NCBI GenBank assembly: GCA_047639575.1
Contig: JBLIOB010000249.1
Coordinates: 1-6,439 of the forward strand
Length of the DNA: 6,439 nt
Direction: 5' to 3'
DNA from: JBLIOB01 sp047639575
Lineage (GTDB): Bacteria; Bacteroidota; Bacteroidia; Flavobacteriales_D; Parvicellaceae
The notes under the pieces are model-generated. The model was not told where the DNA came from. It did not search any database and was given only the letters and a program-made list of their open reading frames with translations. Position numbers and translations under genes: made by a program. Shown here one piece after another: positions 1 to 4,514 of the stretch. Within the stretch, counting starts at the first letter, position 1; every line of letters begins with the position of its first letter.

Positions 1-2
1 CG

Positions 3-122
3 GCAAATTCTTACGGTTGTAGAAAAAAAGTTACTTGTCTTGATAGGATGGTAACATCAGCAGAACAGTTTGCGGAAAACGCTCTAAATGGTGAATCAGA
101 TAAAAGATTTAATTACGTTTAA
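3..122 (+). CDS. 3' end of a hypothetical protein (partial, 5' truncated by window)
   Basis: The reading frame is open from base 3 at the window edge and stops with TAA at 120-122, giving 39 residues that begin ANSYGCRKKV and end in SDKRFNYV. Because the frame runs through the left edge, this is most simply the C-terminus of a longer gene. An internal ATG at 48 would give only 24 residues, which is unlikely to be the whole gene. The tail is hydrophilic, with no recognisable motif. The next gene starts 9 bases after the stop, which fits the same co-directional operon. I do not recognise the family. Confidence 0.5.
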   Translation, partial: ANSYGCRKKVTCLDRMVTSAEQFAENALNGESDKRFNYV

Positions 123-131
123 ACCTTCATT

Positions 132-299
132 ATGAGTAATAAAAAGAAAATAGCTTACAAGTTGATAACCCCTAAATGGTGGAATCCTATATTTTGGATT
201 GTGATAATTGTAATATCGCCTTTCTTTTTATTCTTTGAAGGGTGGAAAGAATTTAGAGAGGAATTAACCTCAGTAATAAAAGAAGCATTTACTAAATAA
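132..299 (+). CDS. small single-span membrane protein, hypothetical
   Basis: This 55-residue product starts at ATG 132 and ends in TAA. Its N-terminus is short and basic (MSNKKKIAYK). A KLITPKWWNP segment follows, then one strongly hydrophobic stretch at about residues 19-36 (PIFWIVIIVISPFFLFFE) and an amphipathic charged tail. One membrane helix with the basic end in the cytoplasm is the natural reading. The PKWWNPIFWI pattern resembles small membrane proteins that I recall from Bacteroidetes phages, but their role is unknown to me. A holin or host-envelope modifier is conceivable, but no lysis gene lies nearby. It is tightly placed between its neighbours. Confidence 0.65.
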   Translation: MSNKKKIAYKLITPKWWNPIFWIVIIVISPFFLFFEGWKEFREELTSVIKEAFTK

Positions 300-306
300 C
301 CTTTGG

Positions 307-453
307 ATGCTAGTATCAAACAGAAAAAGAATAACCGTTAGACAAGCAGAGAAGATTTGCTTTACCCTTTGGCTACAAAACACTCAATACGATTCGTTTG
401 ATGAATGCTGTAAGGAGTTTAAAAAGTGGTGGAAACAACAAGAATTAAAATAA
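307..453 (+). CDS. hypothetical protein, 48 aa
   Basis: ATG 307 opens a 48-residue frame ending in TAA, 7 bases after the previous stop. The sequence is compact and probably helical (RITVRQAEKICFTLWLQNTQ, then DSFDECCKEFKKWWKQQ). It has a basic start and an aromatic, charged C-terminal helix. Three cysteines are present, but they are not arranged as a zinc site. Length, spacing and plausible amino-acid composition support a real small phage gene. The frame is closed immediately upstream (TAA at 274), so no longer version exists. I cannot assign a function. The predicted helices could make a small protein-binding or inhibitor-type fold, but that is a guess. Confidence 0.55.
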   Translation: MLVSNRKRITVRQAEKICFTLWLQNTQYDSFDECCKEFKKWWKQQELK

Positions 454-483
454 TCTTCGGACAACCGAACCAACATAAGAGAC

Positions 484-798
484 ATGAATCTATTTGAATT
501 GATGAAAGAATTAGCTGAAAATGGCATTGACACAACCGTTACAACTCATTATAAAACCAAAGAAGTGTATGTGGATTTGAATACCAGAACTAAAAGCGAC
601 TTACATCTGTATGAAAACGGAATGTTAAGAGGTCGATATGACTATGAAAGGCAAATGGATTTAACGCATAACGTTAGCAATTTAATAGTTGAACTGTGTA
701 AAGAGTTTAATGATGCGATGCATGGTAGAAAATTTGGAAATGAATACTGGATACAGCTATGTAAAGCAAACGATGTAGAACTTGAAATGTATATTTAA
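484..798 (+). CDS. conserved phage hypothetical protein, 104 aa
   Basis: This 104-residue soluble protein starts at ATG 484, which is preceded by AACATAAGAGAC with no convincing ribosome site. Residues 1-15 form a probable helix (MNLFELMKELAENGI). Residues 17-50 look like beta strands with a central LYENGMLRGRYDYE turn. Residues 60-95 are helical, ending in FNDAMHGRKFGNEYWIQLC. The ENG-LRGRY and GR-FGN-W elements resemble a family of small uncharacterised proteins found in many tailed phages. I recognise the pattern but no biochemical role. No catalytic motif or transmembrane segment is visible. It is followed 19 bases later by the next gene in the same direction. Confidence 0.8.
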   Translation: MNLFELMKELAENGIDTTVTTHYKTKEVYVDLNTRTKSDLHLYENGMLRGRYDYERQMDLTHNVSNLIVELCKEFNDAMHGRKFGNEYWIQLCKANDVELEMYI

Positions 799-817
799 AC
801 TCTTATAAAAAAATAAG

Positions 818-1192
818 ATGAACGAATTAAACCCAAATGAAAAGCCAAAGATCGCTATAGAAGCGACCAAGCAAGATAAAGAAGAGCGACAAGAGATTTA
901 TCGTGGGAAGATCAAGCCCAAGCGTGGGCATACCCTATTCCAAATGCACGAACCCACAAAGGAGCTAACCAAAGCCGATTTCCGAAGTCAGTCAGTAGAT
1001 TATGAGCTAGTAATGCAAGAGAACTTCAAAGGCACAAAAGAAGTGGTGGAAAATTCTGATTGCGTGTACATATCCGCACTCAATGAAACGAACGCAGTAA
1101 AGAAGTATGAGAAGTTCCTTAAAAGTGGTGGTGACTATGAAATACTTGGATACATCACTAAGACCGACTTCCTTAAACTACACGCTTGGTAG
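818..1192 (+). CDS. conserved phage hypothetical protein, 124 aa
   Basis: ATG 818 opens a 124-residue frame preceded by TATAAAAAAATAAG, the A-rich leader typical of Bacteroidetes starts. Residues 1-30 are charged and probably flexible. Residues 30-55 carry GKIKPKRGHTLFQMHEPTKE. Residues 80-101 carry DCVYISALNETNAVKKYEKF, a combination I associate with uncharacterised Bacteroidetes phage proteins. The C-terminus ends in LHAW. No enzyme motif, metal site or membrane segment is visible. The stop codon TAG (1190-1192) abuts the ATG of the next gene with no gap, which suggests translational coupling. The function is unknown; only the conserved-family character is claimed, from memory of similar sequences. 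Confidence 0.8.
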   Translation: MNELNPNEKPKIAIEATKQDKEERQEIYRGKIKPKRGHTLFQMHEPTKELTKADFRSQSVDYELVMQENFKGTKEVVENSDCVYISALNETNAVKKYEKFLKSGGDYEILGYITKTDFLKLHAW

Positions 1193-1351
1193 ATGAAGTA
1201 CATCAAAGCATTCCCAATCAGGTGGTATCGTATCATTAAGTACACCCTAAAGTTTGATAAGTGGTACTATCCTGAGATCGCTCATCTATACCACATGAAG
1301 TACTTCTCCAACAAGAAAATAAGGACATCAGATAATTATTTTAAAGAATAA
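1193..1351 (+). CDS. small basic hypothetical protein, 52 aa
   Basis: ATG 1193 directly follows the TAG of the previous gene, and the frame runs 52 residues to TAA 1349-1351. The product is basic and unusually aromatic (MKYIKAFPIRWYRIIKYTLK, later KWYYPEIAHLYHMKYFSN). A segment such as MKYFSNKK echoes the N-terminal MKYIK, but the repeat is too short to interpret. Its last codons (NYFKE and stop) lie inside the conserved regulatory repeat that also occurs at 5592, where it is non-coding. The C-terminal end is therefore probably dictated by the promoter rather than by protein function. No motif is recognised. The abutting start supports translation. Confidence 0.6.
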   Translation: MKYIKAFPIRWYRIIKYTLKFDKWYYPEIAHLYHMKYFSNKKIRTSDNYFKE

Positions 1352-1352
1352 T
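1335..1352. promoter_or_regulatory. putative operator dyad upstream of promoter copy 1
   Basis: ATTATT (1335-1340) and AATAAT (1347-1352) are perfect 6-base inverted repeats around TTAAAG. They sit about 24 bases upstream of the TATATTTG element, roughly -37 to -54 relative to the expected start. The same dyad occurs at the same distance in copy 2. This position suits an activator site or an AT-rich UP-like element. It overlaps the stop codon of the upstream 52-residue gene. No protein is known to bind it. The window encodes one small HTH protein (2776-3078) that is a speculative candidate. Confidence 0.45.
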
Positions 1353-1383
1353 GTAACCCGTAAGATTATTTACCGTATATTTG
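1352..1383 (+). promoter_or_regulatory. Bacteroidetes-type promoter, copy 1
   Basis: TATATTTG at 1376-1383 matches the Bacteroidetes -7 consensus TAnnTTTG exactly. At the distance where the usual -33 TTTG would lie there is instead TGTAACCCG (1352-1360), identical in copy 2, while the spacer between is poorly conserved. Transcription would be expected to start a few bases downstream, around 1388-1391. The promoter should drive the gene run starting at 1459. The non-standard -33 region suggests help from a phage or host activator, which is an inference. Confidence 0.75.
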
Positions 1384-1390
1384 AATTCAA

Positions 1391-1445
1391 AGTTCAATAT
1401 CGAACTGCAAAAAAAAAAGGGAAAGTCGTACCCTATGTTAACGAC
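1391..1445 (+). promoter_or_regulatory. structured 5' leader with possible pseudoknot, copy 1
   Basis: The predicted transcript begins with a small hairpin, AGTTC (1391-1395) with GAACT (1402-1406), followed by ten A residues (1409-1418). Two interlocking stems come next: AGGG (1418-1421) with CCCT (1431-1434), and GTCGT (1425-1429) with ACGAC (1441-1445). Their order gives an H-type pseudoknot with loops of 3, 1 and 6 bases. It ends 13 bases before ATG 1459, so it could affect ribosome loading or mRNA stability. The element is identical in copy 2, so there is no covariation to prove the fold. Confidence 0.5.
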
Positions 1446-1458
1446 AAAAACGAGCAAG

Positions 1459-1824
1459 ATGGAAGATACATTTGAACAAGAGTGCAACGTCAGGATCGCT
1501 GAGTTTATGGGAGTTCCGTCAACCAAATTCGGATCAATCCGTAAATGGATGGCGCAAGATGAATCTAAACAAGATTTACGATACCCTGAGAACCTATCAT
1601 TCGACAATGAACTGTGCTACCGAAATTCAATAGCGAAATTAAGCGAGGTCGTTAGATACATTATGGCTACACCTGTTACGATGAAAGACTTTCAAGATGA
1701 TGACCTGTTACAAATGCGGATCAGAACAATCAATTCAATGTCGAAATATATCGTAGAAAAGAATACAGCCGAATTGTTTGCTACTATTTGTACTTACATC
1801 AACATAACACCCTCAAACTTATGA
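1459..1824 (+). CDS. phage hypothetical protein of IAEFMG-containing family, 121 aa
   Basis: I place the start at ATG 1459 (MEDTFEQECN). The frame is open further upstream, with an in-frame ATG at 1435 and a TTG at 1381. Those lie inside the promoter-leader repeat, whose second copy is non-coding and stops 13 bases before its own gene, as here. Residues 12-18 read RIAEFMG, a motif I know from a large family of uncharacterised Bacteroidetes phage proteins. In those proteins it is usually followed by a YHxSWDWLMPVV segment and a C-terminal VEFIKWYN helix. Here the middle (RYPENLSFDNELCYRNSIAK, 41-60) and the C-terminal helix (AELFATICTYINI, 104-116) are only distant matches. The stop overlaps the next start as ATGA. 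The function is unknown. Confidence 0.75.
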   Translation: MEDTFEQECNVRIAEFMGVPSTKFGSIRKWMAQDESKQDLRYPENLSFDNELCYRNSIAKLSEVVRYIMATPVTMKDFQDDDLLQMRIRTINSMSKYIVEKNTAELFATICTYINITPSNL

Positions 1825-2318
1825 AACTAACTAATATCAGAAGTGTCGGACGTTATACCAACCCTGAAACAGGTAATCATGTTAACGTTAAGAAGGGAAA
1901 GCATGTAGATCGCTCTGTGGACACCCTATACTATCTTGTTCGTGGGAGCAGAGTCATTATTAATGATGCTGACTTCTATCGAGCTTGGAAGAAGTATGAT
2001 GTGACCACAACCAACTTCATGTACCTAATAACGAGCAGCCTTATAATAGCAGACTTTGATTCCTGCGAAAAAAGCAGCCGAACAATTGATGTGTCGGTAT
2101 TTGATCTAGCCAAGAACGAAAAAGCGTTGGACAAACTAAATCTAATCTCCATGTATGCTAATACTCCAAAAGCAATAAAGTTCTTTTGCAACTACCTCGC
2201 TTCTTTTGGATCAAAAACATCCAAGGAAGCAGAAGAAAAACTATTAACTAACCCAACCGTTCGTATCCTTATTCAGGATGAACAAATTAGAAAAGACCTT
2301 AAAAATATTTTAAAATGA
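1821..2318 (+). CDS. conserved phage-type hypothetical protein, 165 aa
   Basis: The start is ATG 1821, overlapping the previous stop as ATGA. A longer frame from ATG 1788 would add 11 residues read out of frame through the upstream gene, so I prefer 1821. Residues 2-57 (LTNIRSVGRYTNP, then NVKKGKHVDRSVDTLYYLVR, then RVIINDADFYRAWKKY) form a probable beta-rich N-terminal domain. It resembles one I recall at the head of hypothetical proteins in Bacteroidetes phages and mobile elements. Residues 60-165 are mostly helical, ending in a charged EEKLLTNPTVRIL...IRKDLKNILK segment. No catalytic or metal-binding residues stand out. The product is cytoplasmic by composition. The stop overlaps the following start by four bases, implying coupled translation. 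The function is unknown. Confidence 0.8.
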   Translation: MKLTNIRSVGRYTNPETGNHVNVKKGKHVDRSVDTLYYLVRGSRVIINDADFYRAWKKYDVTTTNFMYLITSSLIIADFDSCEKSSRTIDVSVFDLAKNEKALDKLNLISMYANTPKAIKFFCNYLASFGSKTSKEAEEKLLTNPTVRILIQDEQIRKDLKNILK

Positions 2319-2776
2319 CAAAAGAAATCGCATTTCAATTCGCTGAATGGCTAGGAGAAAACTACGTTAAGTTACATGGGACATGGGTTCATAGATTTAG
2401 TAGTCAACTCGACCAGAGGAACTGGAAACCAACTAAAGACCTATTTGAAAAATTCAAAGCAAAATATGGTGACACCGAATCAATAGAGGAATCGTTTACT
2501 ACTACTTCATCTGTAATCCAAAATGACAAAGAAGATAGCATTTTACTTAGATGTGAATGCGGAACTCATATCGCCCTACTCCAAGAGCCACACGAGAAAG
2601 GTGATGACGAATATATCTTTGCATTTTATAATTATGGACTAGGAGAGCATGTTGGAATTTGGAATCGAATCAAAAAAGCATTCAAGTATATCTTTACCGC
2701 TAAAGGTTTCGCTAATGAGATCATTATCAAAAGAGATCAGGTAGATAAGTTACAAGAATTCATCTCAAAGAAATAA
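2315..2776 (+). CDS. two-part phage hypothetical protein with CxCGxH motif, 153 aa
   Basis: ATG 2315 overlaps the upstream TGA (ATGA). Residues 1-50 (FAEWLGENYVKLHGTWVHRF, later KDLFEKFKAKY) resemble a short N-terminal module that recurs in Bacteroidetes phage proteins. After a serine/threonine-rich linker (about 56-68), residues 76-153 carry LLRCECGTHIALLQ, FAFYNYG, then WNRIKKAFKYIFTAKGFANE and IIIKRDQVDKLQEFI. That second part resembles stand-alone small phage proteins with a C-x-C-G-x-H start and a conserved tryptophan-basic helix. C80, C82 and H85 are only a partial metal site, so zinc binding is not assured. It looks like a fusion of two phage modules. The function is unknown. The TAA stop shares its last base with the next ATG. 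Confidence 0.8.
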   Translation: MTKEIAFQFAEWLGENYVKLHGTWVHRFSSQLDQRNWKPTKDLFEKFKAKYGDTESIEESFTTTSSVIQNDKEDSILLRCECGTHIALLQEPHEKGDDEYIFAFYNYGLGEHVGIWNRIKKAFKYIFTAKGFANEIIIKRDQVDKLQEFISKK

Positions 2777-3078
2777 TGGACGAAACTAGAATACAAGATA
2801 ATATTGAAGCTATCATAAGCACCAACGAATTTAGAGTCATACAGGTTCTTAAAGATTTGGAGCGAATGAAAAGAAATATTCGATTCGGAAATGAGCGTGA
2901 CATACTTCGGTTGTTATCTGATGAATTGTATCGCGTAGAAATAGCAGTAGAGATGTCTTCCAGTAATGAAGAAGCATCTATCATGCTAGGCATGTCTGAT
3001 AGAACGTTTTATCGAAAGCTACAACAAGTTAAATTACGCAAATCAGGTGTTATCACACTCAAAGACGAACAAGAATAA
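2776..3078 (+). CDS. small Fis-type helix-turn-helix DNA-binding protein, 100 aa
   Basis: ATG 2776 overlaps the previous TAA by one base (TAATG). The C-terminal residues 64-88, NEEASIMLGMSDRTFYRKLQ and following QVKLR, match the Fis-type helix-turn-helix pattern. That pattern has an A-x-x-LGMS turn and a recognition helix R-T-F-Y-R-K-L, as seen in the C-terminal domains of Fis and NtrC-like regulators. Residues 1-55 are helical and charged (AIISTNEFRVIQVLKDLERM) and may mediate dimerisation. There is no AAA+ or receiver domain, so it resembles a stand-alone Fis-like factor. It lies inside the gene run downstream of promoter copy 1, so it could regulate that promoter or the phage programme. 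The target is unproven. The HTH call is visible in the sequence; the regulatory role is inferred. Confidence 0.8.
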   Translation: MDETRIQDNIEAIISTNEFRVIQVLKDLERMKRNIRFGNERDILRLLSDELYRVEIAVEMSSSNEEASIMLGMSDRTFYRKLQQVKLRKSGVITLKDEQE

Positions 3079-3088
3079 AATAATAGAT

Positions 3089-3394
3089 ATGCTCAACTTT
3101 AGAAAAAAGAAAGCCAAACAAGATAAGACTCCCCAAAAGGAGTATTCCTTCATCTGGTACAAGGAAATGAAAACAGGCAACAATACCTACTACACCAAGC
3201 CATTTAGAACAAAGGTTAAGGCTGCTAGTCATGCCGAAGCGAAAGAAAAGGCACAGAACTTTGCACTTGGAAAAATGAAATTGGTAGTTATTGATGAAAA
3301 GGATTTTGATAAGTCTTCATTAGCCAAGATACAAAGAGGCTTTGATCGAATTAGCCAAGAGATGAATGACATGTTTGAAGAATTTAATATTTAA
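3089..3394 (+). CDS. basic hypothetical protein, 101 aa
   Basis: ATG 3089, preceded by the A-rich AATAAAATAATAGAT, is preferred over a GTG at 3047. The GTG would add 14 residues that overlap the upstream HTH gene by 32 bases. The N-terminus is very basic (MLNFRKKKAKQDKTPQKEYS). The middle has a probable beta strand and an alanine-rich helix (KAASHAEAKEKAQNFALGKM), then a strand KLVVIDE. The C-terminal helix (IQRGFDRISQEMNDMFEEF) is amphipathic. The beta-helix-beta arrangement with an EAKEKAQNFALGKMKLVV signature recalls small phage proteins that I cannot name. The basic N-terminus could touch nucleic acid, which is speculative. The next ATG follows its stop by two bases. Confidence 0.75.
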   Translation: MLNFRKKKAKQDKTPQKEYSFIWYKEMKTGNNTYYTKPFRTKVKAASHAEAKEKAQNFALGKMKLVVIDEKDFDKSSLAKIQRGFDRISQEMNDMFEEFNI

Positions 3395-3396
3395 TT

Positions 3397-3837
3397 ATGA
3401 AGCTACAGACAAAAGAATCAATTAAAGCCTCCATAATACTAACCATATTATTTGGTGTATTGGGTTGCTCATCATATATGTGTGAAAGACATAACAAAAA
3501 GGTTGCTGCATGTACCGAGCCTGATGAGTTGATCTATAAAGAAGCAATCCTTATGGATATCAAACGTGATGACGAATCAGAATACCATATCATGTTTAGG
3601 CTTAACGAAACAGGTGAGGTGATTAGTATTTATGATAAACGGAATGTAAAAATCTGGATGGGTGATTATGAACCAAGAATTTTGCTTCCTTATGGTAAAT
3701 ATAAACACTGTGAAGATAGTGGGAGTGTTGCCGTGTACGACTATCGCATCCAAGGAAAAAACCCTACTAAGTTCTACAACGAAACAGTTAAGATATATTT
3801 ACCAACCGATCATGAGATTGGATTTTTTGACGATTGA
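3397..3837 (+). CDS. putative phage lipoprotein or N-terminally anchored membrane protein, 146 aa
   Basis: ATG 3397 follows the previous stop by two bases. The N-terminus has a basic region (MKLQTKESIK), a hydrophobic stretch (ASIILTILFGVLG, 11-23) and then C24. V21-L22-G23-C24 fits a lipobox loosely, with leucine at -2 less usual than A, S, T, V or I. This points to a signal-peptidase II lipoprotein or, failing that, a single N-terminal anchor. After C24, residues 45-145 look like a soluble beta-rich domain (YKEAILMDIKRDDESEYHIM, GEVISIYDKRNVKI, VAVYDYRIQG, ETVKIYLP). A phage-encoded envelope protein could act in superinfection exclusion, as some phage lipoproteins do, but nothing in the sequence proves it. 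The cysteines C29, C39 and C105 have no obvious partner pattern. Confidence 0.75.
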   Translation: MKLQTKESIKASIILTILFGVLGCSSYMCERHNKKVAACTEPDELIYKEAILMDIKRDDESEYHIMFRLNETGEVISIYDKRNVKIWMGDYEPRILLPYGKYKHCEDSGSVAVYDYRIQGKNPTKFYNETVKIYLPTDHEIGFFDD

Positions 3838-3839
3838 TT

Positions 3840-4514
3840 ATGACTGATCACACGCTACATAAAATTAGTGCTATCGCATCCTATATGTCATTTCGTCAAA
3901 TAAAGGGTGGCGATCAATTTACTCATAATGATATTAGGCATGCTAATACATACACAAGCAGACAACTACCTTATAATGAGTCGTGGGAACTTCTGAAACC
4001 TGTGATTGCTAAGTTTGAGCAAGACTACTTCAAGTTAGACCACTCCATGCTCTTACAATCGATAAAAGAATCTGCTGATAACGTTATTATCGGGATAACC
4101 ACTTCTGACAAATCAAAAGTATTTAACTCTCTCTACCGATTCATTACACTATATGATAACCAAGTTCTCACTGAAAAGAATACTAAACAGCGTATTATTG
4201 ATGAACGGGTTACTAAAGAAAATAGAGGTAACTGGGCTAAAGAACCAGAGAGAGTGAAGCGAGAAAGGAATAAACGAAGAAGGATTATTCGCGAAAGTCA
4301 AGAAGCAGAAATAGATACCACTGACAAAGAAATATGGGCATCGGTAAGCAAAAAATTCTCGCTAACCTGTATAGAGTGCAAACACAACGAAACCAAGTAT
4401 CAACCTGATCTAAAGTCTGCTGCTATTAGATTTTTAAATGGGGGATGGAGAAAAAGTAAATCAACAGGCGAAATAACTTGCCCAACATGTAGCGAAAAAT
4501 ATTATGACCACTGA
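3840..4514 (+). CDS. phage hypothetical protein with C-terminal zinc ribbon, 224 aa
   Basis: I choose ATG 3840. An in-frame TTG at 3834 would overlap the upstream stop and add only two residues. Residues 1-110 contain LPYNESWELLKPVIAKFE (43-60) and KVFNSLYRFITLYDNQ (93-108). Both match, at a distance, the YHxSWDWLMPVVEKIE and YNAVVEFIKWYN elements of a common uncharacterised Bacteroidetes phage family. Residues 116-156 are highly charged and basic (including RVKRERNKRRRIIRES), probably a helical linker. The C-terminus has two CxxC pairs, C177-IE-C180 and C214-PT-C217, separated by 33 residues: a likely zinc ribbon. The basic linker plus zinc ribbon suggests nucleic-acid or protein binding. 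Its stop overlaps the next start by 11 bases. The function is unknown. Confidence 0.8.
   Translation: MTDHTLHKISAIASYMSFRQIKGGDQFTHNDIRHANTYTSRQLPYNESWELLKPVIAKFEQDYFKLDHSMLLQSIKESADNVIIGITTSDKSKVFNSLYRFITLYDNQVLTEKNTKQRIIDERVTKENRGNWAKEPERVKRERNKRRRIIRESQEAEIDTTDKEIWASVSKKFSLTCIECKHNETKYQPDLKSAAIRFLNGGWRKSKSTGEITCPTCSEKYYDH

Larger units (their letters stand above)
1333..1446 (+). repeat. promoter-leader repeat, copy 1
   Basis: This is one of two copies of a composite regulatory repeat; the other is at 5592-5702. Identical blocks are 1333-1362 (30 bases), 1374-1387 (14 bases, containing TATATTTG) and 1413-1446 (34 bases). The bases between are only loosely matched and differ in length by three. 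The proteins encoded downstream of the two copies are unrelated, and the first block is coding here but intergenic in copy 2. Conservation is therefore at the DNA or RNA level. The order is dyad, TGTAACCCG box, -7 element, small hairpin, A-tract, possible pseudoknot, then a start codon. Confidence 0.85.

Noticed and set aside
456..469. Small hairpin TTCGG-ACAA-CCGAA after the 307 gene
   Set aside because: Only five base pairs with no T tract and no second copy. Such a stem is expected by chance, so I do not call a terminator.
1341..1607. 88-residue open frame on the - strand across promoter copy 1
   Set aside because: It lies opposite the promoter, leader and start of the 1459 gene, has no family resemblance, and would be the only reverse gene. 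It is a shadow of the + strand.
1877..1907. ATGTTAACG and AAGGGAAAG near 1879-1900, echoing the leader repeat
   Set aside because: The order is reversed, the surrounding blocks are absent, and the bases encode the conserved NVKKGK part of the 1821 protein. This is coincidence.
1976..2191. 71-residue open frame on the - strand
   Set aside because: It is entirely antisense to the 1821 gene, whose protein composition and ATGA junctions at both ends support the + frame.
2760..2993. 77-residue open frame on the - strand
   Set aside because: It is antisense to the HTH gene, whose motif is clear. The product is serine/leucine-rich low-complexity sequence typical of a shadow frame.
3662..3847. 61-residue + frame inside the lipoprotein-like gene
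   Set aside because: It is nested in another frame of a convincing gene, with no leader and no recognisable features.
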